NCBI GenBank assembly: GCA_039933785.1 | Contig: JBDTNL010000082.1 | Coordinates: 1-14,956, forward strand | Direction: 5' to 3' | Source: JBDTNL01 sp039933785 | Lineage (GTDB): Bacteria; Acidobacteriota; Thermoanaerobaculia; Multivoradales; JAGPDF01 | Length of the DNA: 14,956 nucleotides | In this document: positions 1-6,084 of the stretch, in pieces | Layout: each line of letters starts with the position of its first letter | Position numbering within the stretch: position 1 is the first letter of the stretch | Translations under genes and position numbers: made by a program | The notes under the pieces: model-generated | Told to the model about the DNA's origin: nothing | Database searches by the model: none | Seen by the model: the letters and a program-made list of their open reading frames with translations, nothing else

Positions 1-136
1 TACCAACATCATAAATATCTGTACCGGAGCCAAGATACAAGTCGTAGAGAGTGTACGTGTGGTAGAAAATTAGGAGACCAGCTAGCGCTCCAATGATCAG
101 TTTCCTGACTTGAAGTGATCTGCCAAAGACTTGCAT
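1..136 (-). CDS. N-terminus of a small membrane-anchored protein (partial)
   Basis: The frame opens at an ATG (complement of 134-136) and stays open to the window edge, giving 45 residues beginning MQVFGRSLQVRKLIIGALAG. A good ribosome binding site (GGAAGGAG, about 7 bases before the ATG) decides the start. Two basic residues (R13 or so, K) precede a hydrophobic stretch of about 15 residues (LIIGALAGLLIFY), so this is a membrane anchor or uncleaved signal, with the tyrosine-rich remainder (YHTYTLYDLYLGSGTDIYDVG) probably outside the membrane. I do not recognise the family. Codon use is unlike the rest of the window: by hand count only about 20 of 45 codons end in G or C, whereas neighbours are strongly GC3-rich. 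That suggests a different origin or a poorly conserved gene. The existence of the gene is fairly secure from the RBS plus anchor; its function is unknown. Confidence 0.65.
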   Translation of the reverse strand, partial: MQVFGRSLQVRKLIIGALAGLLIFYHTYTLYDLYLGSGTDIYDVG

Positions 137-181
137 TGTCGTTCTCCTTCCGTGTACGGGTGGGTGCTCTTCGCGGCCTAA

Positions 182-195
182 GAAGTTGCTGAAAA
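182..195 (+). repeat. Left terminal inverted repeat of the IS remnant
   Basis: GAAGTTGCTGAAAA, identical to the complement of 837-850. The repeat stops matching at the next base inward (A/GTC on the left, TCTAGG on the right when read inward). It is preceded by CTAA, the presumed target site. Confidence 0.8.
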
Positions 196-854
196 AGTCG
201 CCTGTAGGCTTGCAAGTTGTTCAGCTACGTCTCGCTCGAGGAGCGTGTGCCTCAAGATCATCCACCGATCCGGACTCTCGCCTGCATCGCCGAACCCATC
301 ACGGTGAAGCCAAGATGGCGTATCTCGGCCATGTCGTCGCCGAGAATCGAAATGGCATTGCGGTGTCCGGGTGCGTAACGCTCGCTGACGGCTACGGCGA
401 GCGCTCTGCTGCGCTTGCCATGAGCGAAGCGATACCGGGCAACGGCCGCATCACGCTCGGTGCAGACAAGGCGTACGACAGCAGAGCTTTCGTGGCCGAG
501 CTTAGGTCGCTGGGCGTGACGCCTCACGTGATGCAGAACACGAACGGTCGCCGTAGCGCCATCGATGCCCGAACGACACGACACCCGGGCTACGCCAAGA
601 GCGTCGCGCGACGGGTGATCGTCGAGCGAGTACCGGCCTGGCTCAAGAACATCGCGCTGCTGCGTAAGGTGAAACTCCGAGGCAAAGAAAAAGTCGATTG
701 GCTCTTCGTCTTCGCGCTGGCAGCGTACAACTTGGTCCGAATGCGAAATCTCGAGTCGGAGTGCGAAGCTCGGCGAATCGGTGCGCACGAGCAACTTTGC
801 GGCTTCGAAGCATCGATCAACGCTCCAATACCTAGATTTTCAGCAACTTCCTAG
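186..854 (+). pseudogene. IS5-family transposase, C-terminal half only
   Basis: The open frame gives 222 residues, but homology-like sequence starts only near residue 26 (SSTDPDSRL). From there it follows the IS5/DDE_Tnp_1 pattern: GEAKMAYLGHVVAENRNGI, then LGADKAYDSRAF with the second catalytic Asp at residue 94, TTRHPGYAKS, then VERVPAWLK with Glu147 and Lys154 in the E-x6-K spacing, and the terminal AAYNLVRMRNL. The N-terminal helical region and the first catalytic Asp are absent. The apparent ATG at 186 lies inside the left inverted repeat and is not a real start. The stop codon is outside the element. It cannot encode an active transposase alone. The retained D and E motifs suggest the deletion is fairly recent. 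Confidence 0.8.
837..850 (-). repeat. Right terminal inverted repeat of the IS remnant
   Basis: TTTTCAGCAACTTC is the exact complement of 182-195. It is followed directly by CTAG, the presumed target-site copy, which also supplies the stop codon of the residual transposase frame. Confidence 0.8.
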
Positions 855-859
855 GGGTT

Positions 860-1588
860 TCAAGCGAGCACGCCCGCCGTTTCGCCTCGGACTACGGGCG
901 GCGCGGCGGGCGCCGCGGGAAAGCCCTCCTCAGACCCGAGCAACCACTCCGCCAGGAACCGGAAGACCCAGGCAGCGCCATTTTGCAGATTGAGCGTGAC
1001 GAGCAGAAGCACCACGCCAAGGACCGCAAGCGGAATGGTGTCGGTGACGCTGTCGACCGACCATATTCCGAGGTCGAGGTCGCCGGTACCAAACCAGAGA
1101 GCCAGCGGCGAAGCGATGAACGCTACGGACACACTCAGCCCCACCACTGAGCCTACCCAGCACGCCAGCCCCAAGGGAAACTTGAGACCGAGAAACACGA
1201 TGCTCTTGTAGAGCGCTGGACTCCGGAGCATGCCACCGAGCCAACGCAGGATGCCGACCTCTGCGGCCGACGGCAGTGGGCGCTGCGGGATCTGGGCGCC
1301 AAGCAGGCCAGTCGCGAGACCGCGTTCCAGGCCACCAAGGGTCCATACGAACAACAGTGTCAGCAACAAGGTCAGCACGCCCACCCAAATGATCAGCAGC
1401 CCAACGCTGATTGAAAAGCCGACAGTCAAGGCCACGAAATAGAACAGACCGAGCGGGAAAGCCAACCACAGGTACAGCAGGTTCGAATATGTCCGCCAGC
1501 GCAACGGCGCCAGGCAGAACTCGGCGACGGGATTGCGCTGGGTGATTTCGGCGGTTGCTGCGTTCTCGATGCTCTCAAGGGTGCTCAT
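860..1588 (-). CDS. Sensor-domain integral membrane protein
   Basis: A 242-residue protein matching the pattern of the 'Sensor' domain (Pfam PF13796), a four-helix membrane domain usually seen at the N-terminus of actinobacterial histidine kinases. Here it stands alone with no kinase. An internal duplication is visible: residues 31-70 (RTYSNLLYLWLAFPLGLFYF, then GFSISVGLLIIW) and 122-165 (ALYKSIVFLGLKFPLGL, then VGLSVSVAFIASPLALW). Each half has a helical hairpin, giving TM segments near 36-58, 60-84, 131-165 (two) and probably 184-202. The family's ER(g/r)L segment after the first hairpin is present (LERGLATGLLG, 87-97). The start has GGAGG about 5 bases upstream. It lies 63 bases downstream of the STN protein on the same strand and is probably the last gene of the sigma B unit. 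Its ligand and partner are unknown; membrane sensing or modulation of the adjacent sigma system is an inference. Confidence 0.75.
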   Translation of the reverse strand: MSTLESIENAATAEITQRNPVAEFCLAPLRWRTYSNLLYLWLAFPLGLFYFVALTVGFSISVGLLIIWVGVLTLLLTLLFVWTLGGLERGLATGLLGAQIPQRPLPSAAEVGILRWLGGMLRSPALYKSIVFLGLKFPLGLACWVGSVVGLSVSVAFIASPLALWFGTGDLDLGIWSVDSVTDTIPLAVLGVVLLLVTLNLQNGAAWVFRFLAEWLLGSEEGFPAAPAAPPVVRGETAGVLA

Positions 1589-1651
1589 GGTCGCCTCCAG
1601 TCCTCATTGAGGCCTACGGCGGGACCGGCGCGAGAGTTTCAGGCCCGCGAG

Positions 1652-2260
1652 CTAGTTTTCGTGGGCAGCGGTGATTCGCAGCACCGGGGCACTACCTGAG
1701 GTGTCAAGCGACCAAGCGCAGTGAATCTGCCGACAGATCTCATCCAGAACCTGCCGCACGGGTGCCGCCTTGAGCTCGATGCTGATCTGGTTCGCGAAGG
1801 GCGCAGCCGCCACCTCGACATCCAGGAGCTGCCCCACGCTCTTCAGCACATCGGCCGCCGCCGCGTCGCGTAGGGAAATCGAGATCGGCTGATTCAGCCC
1901 GACATCGGCCTGCCGTTCGGTGCCCGGCTGCGATACCCGAGTCTCCAGAGCCTTGACCTGGACCGTAGGCGGATTTCCCGCCACCTCCTCCCACGTGCAA
2001 CCGACGCTTTCGCAGACCACGTCGAGCGCGGTGCGCACTCGCACGTTCTTGAGGCGCGCGGTGAGCTTGGTCTTGATCGCGGGATCGACGGTGAACTTCC
2101 AGCCCGTGAGTTGGCTGAACGAACGCAGAGCGTCTCCAGGGTCGGCGTCCGCCAGATCGATCGAAATCCGCTCGTCGAGCGGCGACGGCGGCGCCGACCA
2201 GGCCGTCGAGGCAGGGCATAACAGACATCCGGCGAGCAGGAGCACGGTGCGATGGTTCAT
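1652..2260 (-). CDS. Exported protein with two STN-like domains
   Basis: The 202-residue product begins MNHRTVLLLAGCLLCPASTA with a signal peptide. LAGC (residues 9-12) fits a lipobox, but WSA-PP near residue 23 also fits ordinary cleavage, so lipoprotein status is open. The mature part contains two repeats of the STN (secretin/TonB short N-terminal) fold pattern. Residues 31-105 hold ISIDLADADPGDALRSFSQL, then LTARLKNVRVRTALDVVCE and a closing VQVKAL strand. Residues 124-197 hold ISISLRDAAAADVLKSVGQL, then ISIELKAAPVRQVLDEICRQ and VLRI. In TonB receptors the STN domain carries signal to a FecR-type anti-sigma; here the two domains stand free in the periplasm. The start overlaps the preceding stop by ATGA, with GGAGG 6 bases upstream, so translation is coupled. 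A role as periplasmic ligand or co-regulator of the neighbouring membrane protein is inferred. Confidence 0.8.
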   Translation of the reverse strand: MNHRTVLLLAGCLLCPASTAWSAPPSPLDERISIDLADADPGDALRSFSQLTGWKFTVDPAIKTKLTARLKNVRVRTALDVVCESVGCTWEEVAGNPPTVQVKALETRVSQPGTERQADVGLNQPISISLRDAAAADVLKSVGQLLDVEVAAAPFANQISIELKAAPVRQVLDEICRQIHCAWSLDTSGSAPVLRITAAHEN

Positions 2261-2637
2261 CGTAGACCTCCATGGGTGATGAGGAGCAGGCTCCCCGGGA
2301 GTGGACTGTTCCGACAATCCGCGGTACCCGAGCTCAGGAGAAACCCCGAACCTTCGACCCCGCGAATCACGATGATGGACCCTTGGTTGGCGATCCGCGG
2401 GACGAGTCCGGCGGCTGAGTTCGAGGTCGAACGGCCGGCGACGAAAAGCCCCAGACCGAGCGCCAGCCCCGCCGCACAAACCGCCGCCCACCGGTTAAGA
2501 GCGTAGGCACGGCGCACCCGGGGTGGTGCCAGCGCTCGCGAGACCACACGCCGGACACTCGAAGGCGCGGGCTCGAGGGCTCGACGCAGCGCGCCCCCCA
2601 CCCGATCGGCGGATTCCGTGGCTTCAGGTTCGAGCAT
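2257..2637 (-). CDS. Single-pass membrane protein, candidate anti-sigma partner
   Basis: The 126-residue protein has a cytoplasmic N-terminus (1-48) rich in Arg and Glu, with a helical segment RVGGALRRALEPAPSSVRRV. One membrane segment follows at 50-68 (WAAVCAAGLALGLGLFVAG), then a periplasmic tail of about 58 residues with the strand-like run GSIIVIRGVEGSGFLLSSG. There is no H-x3-C-x2-C anti-sigma zinc finger and no clear FecR domain, so I cannot assign a family. Position is the main argument for function. Its start overlaps the end of the sigma B gene by 14 bases and its stop overlaps the STN gene by ATGA. This tight sandwich is typical of membrane-spanning anti-sigma proteins that read a periplasmic signal. 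That role is inference. Confidence 0.75.
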   Translation of the reverse strand: MLEPEATESADRVGGALRRALEPAPSSVRRVVSRALAPPRVRRAYALNRWAAVCAAGLALGLGLFVAGRSTSNSAAGLVPRIANQGSIIVIRGVEGSGFLLSSGTADCRNSPLPGSLLLITHGGLR

Positions 2638-3109
2638 GGCCGTCCTCGACGAGCTTTCGCAGACGTGAGCGGGCGCGGCTCAGCCGCATCTTGAACGCCG
2701 AAATCGAGATCCGGCAGCAGTTCGCGGCGTCCTGCATGCTGAGGTCACCGACCGCCACCAGCAAAAGAGCCTCCCGGTCTCGCCTCGCCAAACGGGCGAG
2801 ACCCGCGAGGGCGCGCTGGGCATCTAGGCTATCGATCGCCCGGCTCTCCGACTGCGCCGCCGGCTCGATGAGTACACTCAGCGGATCGAGCACACGCTGC
2901 CGCCAGACCTCCCGCCAGGCTCGCCGCCGCGCCACCGCAAAAGCAAAGGCCGCCGGTGAATCCGGCGGCCCGTGTCTGCGCCAACGCTGAACCAACGCCA
3001 CCAGTGCATCCTGAGAGGCTTCCTCGGCCGCGGCGCGGTTCCCCACCAGTCCGAGGGTGAACCGCAACAGCTGGGGCGCGATCTCGCTCACCGTCTCCTC
3101 CAGGTCCAT
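2624..3109 (-). CDS. Small ECF-like RNA polymerase sigma factor (sigma B)
   Basis: The 161-residue protein has an ECF sigma-70 layout. Region 2 occupies about 1-72: QLLRFTLGLVGNRAAAEEAS then QDALVALVQRW, followed by FAFAVARRRAWREVWRQR where DNA melting and -10 contacts would lie. Region 4 occupies about 97-155: LAGLARLARRDREALLLVAV, GDLSMQDAANCCRISISAF and KMRLSRARSRLRK, a recognisable helix-turn-helix. Region 2 is more diverged than in sigma A: EEASQDALVALVQRW replaces the usual EDLVQEVFVRML. ATG 3109 was chosen because sigma region 2.1 begins directly after it; the frame remains open upstream without sigma-like sequence and the RBS is weak. Its 3' end overlaps the membrane-protein gene, marking a sigma/regulator pair. 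Confidence 0.85.
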   Translation of the reverse strand: MDLEETVSEIAPQLLRFTLGLVGNRAAAEEASQDALVALVQRWRRHGPPDSPAAFAFAVARRRAWREVWRQRVLDPLSVLIEPAAQSESRAIDSLDAQRALAGLARLARRDREALLLVAVGDLSMQDAANCCRISISAFKMRLSRARSRLRKLVEDGHART

Positions 3110-3166
3110 CGCCCAGGATGTACCCGAAACGCCCCGCGAGTCACACGCCACCGGAAAAGGCGAAAA

Positions 3167-3201
3167 GGGGACAGGTTGATTTATCCGAAATTGCCGTCCC
3201 C
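3167..3201 (-). terminator. Hairpin with T-run after the DUF4097 gene; REP-like
   Basis: On the minus strand GGGGACGG pairs with CTGTCCCC (eight pairs, one G-T) around a loop of about 19 bases, and TTTT follows at once. It begins 3 bases past the stop of the DUF4097 gene at 3205-4200, the expected place for an intrinsic terminator of the sigma A operon. The AAATCAACCTGTCCCCTTTT arm resembles short REP-type palindromes found dispersed in many bacterial genomes, from memory and not checked. It may therefore be a degenerate repeat copy acting as terminator. The long loop makes it a moderate candidate. Confidence 0.45.
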
Positions 3202-3204
3202 CGC

Positions 3205-4200
3205 CTACTTCGATTTCCGGATGTAGATGTCGCCGTTGAAGGTCTTGAAGAGCAAATCGGCGCCGCCGCCGTTGATCGTGCCGTACATTTCCTTGCCGAT
3301 GGTGACCTTGAACTTGCCGCCCGGACCGCGCTCGGCCTTCGACTGCGCCGGACTCTGGGCGAGCTGGATCTCGAAGTCCGAGTAGATCTCGCCATTGTCC
3401 GAGCTCAACCGCACGTCGGCGGCGATCGCCGCCGGCAGGCTGACGTCGATGTCGCCGTTCAGGCTGCTGAAGGCCATCGACTTGAACGAGGCGAGCTTCT
3501 TGAACGTCACCTTGACCTCGCCGTTGACCGTGTTCGCCACCACGGTGCTCGCGGCACCGAGCACGGTGATCGAGCCGTTGGTGTTCGAGAGCTCCATGTC
3601 GCCCTCGACCCCATTCACCGAGATGTCGCCGTCGTTCACGCAGCCGAGCTTGAGCGAGCTGCCGACCGGCACCTTGATCTTGAGATCGATCGTGCGCCGC
3701 CAAGACTCGCTCTCGATGCGCACGATGTTCCCCGCTTCTTCAACCGACAGGCCGAGGCCCGAATTCGGGATGCGGTGCATGCCCTTGCTCTTGTCTTCCT
3801 TTTGCCGGCTGTCCTGGCCTTCGTCGTCGCGATCACCGGCGAGGGCGCCCTCGACGGCGCTGTCGACAGCCTCGTCGATGTCCTTGTCGAGCTTGGACTT
3901 CCCGCCCCGATCGTGCGTACCCTTGCGACCGCGGCTCTCTGCGGAGTCGCTCTCGTCGGCGCGGCCAACCGCCTCGACGACCACTTCCTTTCCCGACCAG
4001 GCTTCGATCGTCATGCCGCCGTTCACCAGACCGGCCTTGATGATCGCCGGCCGCGAGGGATCGCTGAGCGGCACGGTTACGGTCTCGGCGGGCGCGGACC
4101 GCGGAGCGGTTCCGAGGAGCAGCGCGGCGATCCCGGCCAACCGCAGCGTGCGGCCGGCGAAGACTTGGATTCCACTACGATCATTGAAAAGAGTGTTCAT
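3205..4200 (-). CDS. Exported DUF4097-family beta-strand protein with charged insert
   Basis: The 331-residue protein starts at an ATG with GGAGA 5-6 bases upstream, 10 bases after the preceding stop. Residues 1-38 form a signal peptide (LRLAGIAALLLGTAPRSAPA). Residues 185-331 carry the DUF4097 pattern of repeated strands turning at N-G: VNDGDISVNG, SNTNGSITV, NTVNGEVKV, SSLNGDIDV, SSDNGEIYSDFE, GTINGGGADLLF, KTFNGDIYIRKSK. Between the leading strands and this repeat lies a hydrophilic insert (about 82-140) rich in Asp, Glu, Lys, Arg and Ser, probably disordered. It is a paralogue of the next gene: both contain NGDIDV followed by AADVRL and a SDFE motif. DUF4097 proteins are envelope beta-solenoid-like proteins often linked to sigma/anti-sigma loci; the exact role is not known. 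It is the last gene of the sigma A operon. Confidence 0.88.
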   Translation of the reverse strand: MNTLFNDRSGIQVFAGRTLRLAGIAALLLGTAPRSAPAETVTVPLSDPSRPAIIKAGLVNGGMTIEAWSGKEVVVEAVGRADESDSAESRGRKGTHDRGGKSKLDKDIDEAVDSAVEGALAGDRDDEGQDSRQKEDKSKGMHRIPNSGLGLSVEEAGNIVRIESESWRRTIDLKIKVPVGSSLKLGCVNDGDISVNGVEGDMELSNTNGSITVLGAASTVVANTVNGEVKVTFKKLASFKSMAFSSLNGDIDVSLPAAIAADVRLSSDNGEIYSDFEIQLAQSPAQSKAERGPGGKFKVTIGKEMYGTINGGGADLLFKTFNGDIYIRKSK

Positions 4201-4210
4201 CTGAATTCTC

Positions 4211-5125
4211 CTACTTCCCGTTCCGGCGCAACCGGATCTCGCCGTTGACGGTCTCGAAACGCAGCTCGGGACCGCCGCCGGCGATACGCAGCGCCGCAGT
4301 GTGATTGTTGGTGTAGACGAAGCGCCCCTGCTGCCGGTCCACCTTGCCGAGCATCGGCAAAGACGCATATTCGAAGTCGCTCCACATCTCGCCGTTGAGG
4401 GTCTTCAACCGCACGTCGGCGGCAAGGCCGGGGCGGAACTCGACGTCGATGTCGCCATTGACATTCGAGAAGCTCGATGGCGCTGTCGGGTTGGCGGCGA
4501 ACCACACCTCGAGATTGCCGTTGACGGTGCCGAACACCCCACCGCCCGCGACCCCGTGAGCGCTCACGGAGCCGTTGACGTTCTCGATGCGCAGCGCACC
4601 GCGTACACCCTCGACATGCACGTCGCCACCGTCGACCGTGCTCGCCAGCAGAGTCACCGATCGCGGCACCCGTGCCGAGATCGAATACTCGACCTTGTAG
4701 CCCAAACGCTCCCAGCCATGAAAACAACAGCCACGACCACGTCCTTCATGCTCGGTCCACGGTCCGCAGGCGGAAACCCGCACCGTCGCACCGTCCGCGG
4801 ACCGTTCAAGCGTCACGTCACGGCGAGCCGCCGCCAGCAGATCGGCGGAATCCGCGGTCACCAGTTCGCTCACCGTCAACTCGACGTCGTCGCGATCCTC
4901 GCCGACGATCGACACCGGACCGGAGTAGTTGTCGATGTCGACCCGCCGGGTTGCCCCGGCGCCAAACCGCAGCGTTTCCTTGAACTCCTTGCGCTCGGTG
5001 ATCGAACCGGGCGCGCCGAGCGCTCCCGGCGCGTGCGCGCCATGGGTGACCGCCGCCACCGCGGCCGCACAGAGCAGGGCCAGGTAGAAGGTGCCGAACG
5101 ACAGCCAGCGTCGAGTGCCGATCAT
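4211..5125 (-). CDS. Exported DUF4097-family beta-strand protein
   Basis: The 304-residue protein has a signal peptide or anchor (RRWLSFGTFYLALLCAAAVA, 5-24). Strands with N-G turns typical of DUF4097 follow: RVDIDNYSGPVSIVG (61-75), ENVNGSVSA (181), GTVNGNLEV (199), SNVNGDIDVEF (220), KTLNGEMWSDFE (241) and ETVNGEIRLRRNGK (291-304). Residues 120-134 hold three cysteines (SACGPW, then GCCFHGW), a local cysteine cluster absent from its paralogue downstream and possibly disulphide-forming outside the membrane. GGAGC stands just upstream of the ATG and the gap to the anti-sigma gene is 2 bases, so the genes are co-transcribed. It may be the envelope output or a sensor of the sigma A switch; that is inference. 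Confidence 0.88.
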   Translation of the reverse strand: MIGTRRWLSFGTFYLALLCAAAVAAVTHGAHAPGALGAPGSITERKEFKETLRFGAGATRRVDIDNYSGPVSIVGEDRDDVELTVSELVTADSADLLAAARRDVTLERSADGATVRVSACGPWTEHEGRGRGCCFHGWERLGYKVEYSISARVPRSVTLLASTVDGGDVHVEGVRGALRIENVNGSVSAHGVAGGGVFGTVNGNLEVWFAANPTAPSSFSNVNGDIDVEFRPGLAADVRLKTLNGEMWSDFEYASLPMLGKVDRQQGRFVYTNNHTAALRIAGGGPELRFETVNGEIRLRRNGK

Positions 5126-5127
5126 GG

Positions 5128-6084
5128 TCAGCTCCGGGCTCCGAGATTGGTTTCGAGGCGTTGGCGCACCGCCGGGTCGAGCTTGGGGTGCGTCAGCAGT
5201 CCACGCAGGGTGGCGGAGACATCGCGGTCGCGCGAAGCGGAAACCGCGTCGACCAGTGCGATCTGCACCAGCGGCGAGTGTTGCTCGTCGAAGCCGTGGA
5301 GCAACCGATCGCGTACCTCGCGCCGGCCGACCAGGGGCTTGAGCGCGTCGATCGCGGCCAACCGCACGTTGTCGTTGGGGTCGCGATTCGCGGCCTCGAC
5401 CAGCGCCGTCAACACCCGGGGATCCGAGGCGCTCATCTCGCGGCCGTAGCTCACACCCTGCAGCCGATCGGACGCCGAGTCGTTGCGCAGCAGCGAAAGC
5501 GCCACGAGATGACTGAGCGAGCGCACTTCCTCGCGCAGAGCATGCATCTCGTCCGCGTCAGTCGTCGAGACCAGGCTCGCCTGCTCGACTGCAGTGGGAA
5601 CCAAGTTCGAAGGCACGATCGGTGGCGTGTTGCGGGTCGAGGCGGGCAACACCGCCGGCGGCGCGCTGACCGGCGGCAACGACGCCTGTACAGACCGCGG
5701 CGGCTGCGGCCCCGCGGGGTGTCCGCGCAGCATCATCCCGAGAGCGATCCCGAGCGCCATCATCGCCGCGGCGGTCGCGAACTGGAGTGCCGGGCGCTCC
5801 GGCCACAGTCCCGCCAGCACCTTGCCCAGACGCGAAGCGAGCGCTGGCCGGGGCGCGTTGCGCTCGGCCTCATGCAGCCACGCATAGAAACCCGAGCGCA
5901 TGGACTCGCCGGGCTGCTCGTCGGCGAGCACCGCCATGTGCTCCCAAGTCTGCTCGAGGCTCGCGACGTCGAGCCCGCAGGCGGAGCACTCGGTCAGATG
6001 GGCCTGAAGCTCCCGGTTGATCGCGGCGGGCAGAGTGCCCGCGAGGTAGTCCGGCAGCAAATCGTTCAATCGATCGCAATTCAT
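5128..6084 (-). CDS. Zinc-finger anti-sigma factor with TM segment and HEAT-like repeats
   Basis: The 318-residue protein opens with an anti-sigma zinc finger (zf-HC2/ZAS type): Cys3, LPDYLAGTLP, then H29-x3-C33-x2-C36 (HLTECSACG). This module binds the cognate ECF sigma in the cytoplasm. A membrane segment lies at about 101-119 (QFATAAAMMALGIALGMML) and a Pro-rich linker at 122-165. A helix at 177-203 (DEMHALREEVRSLSHLVALSLL) may form a coiled coil. The C-terminus, 219-315, is made of HEAT-like helical pairs: DPRVLTALVEAANRDPNDNV, RLAAIDALKPL, SPLVQIALVDAV and DPAVRQRLETNLG. The N-out repeats would lie outside the cytoplasm and could sense a protein partner. The start overlaps the sigma stop by ATGA with GAGAGG upstream. 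Neighbours make it the regulator of sigma A. Confidence 0.92.
   Translation of the reverse strand: MNCDRLNDLLPDYLAGTLPAAINRELQAHLTECSACGLDVASLEQTWEHMAVLADEQPGESMRSGFYAWLHEAERNAPRPALASRLGKVLAGLWPERPALQFATAAAMMALGIALGMMLRGHPAGPQPPRSVQASLPPVSAPPAVLPASTRNTPPIVPSNLVPTAVEQASLVSTTDADEMHALREEVRSLSHLVALSLLRNDSASDRLQGVSYGREMSASDPRVLTALVEAANRDPNDNVRLAAIDALKPLVGRREVRDRLLHGFDEQHSPLVQIALVDAVSASRDRDVSATLRGLLTHPKLDPAVRQRLETNLGARS

Larger units (their letters stand above)
182..850 (+). mobile_element. Internally deleted IS5-family insertion sequence
   Basis: A 669-bp element is bounded by a perfect 14-bp inverted repeat, GAAGTTGCTGAAAA at 182-195 and its complement at 837-850. The bases outside are CTAA (178-181) on the left and CTAG (851-854) on the right. 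This is close to a 4-bp duplication of the CTAR type known for IS5 relatives, with one mismatch, or an exact 3-bp CTA. Inside lies only the C-terminal half of a DDE transposase, joined to what looks like about 80 bases of left-end DNA. Complete IS5-family elements are usually about 1.1-1.3 kb, so roughly half, including the transposase start and the first catalytic Asp, is missing. The element is non-autonomous. It sits 9 bases past the stop of the Sensor-domain gene and about 45 bases upstream of the left-edge gene. Confidence 0.8.

Noticed and set aside
9..215. 68-residue minus-strand frame at the left edge
   Set aside because: Its reading frame is out of phase with the RBS-supported, membrane-anchored frame from 136, and the product has no recognisable pattern.
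3110..3703. N-terminal extension of the sigma B frame
   Set aside because: Runs through the DUF4097 gene in another frame and shows no sigma sequence; the sigma fold begins at 3109.
3118..4248. 376-residue plus-strand frame antisense to the DUF4097 gene
   Set aside because: His/Arg/Asp-rich translation typical of the complement of a GC-rich gene; the opposite strand has signal peptide and family motifs.
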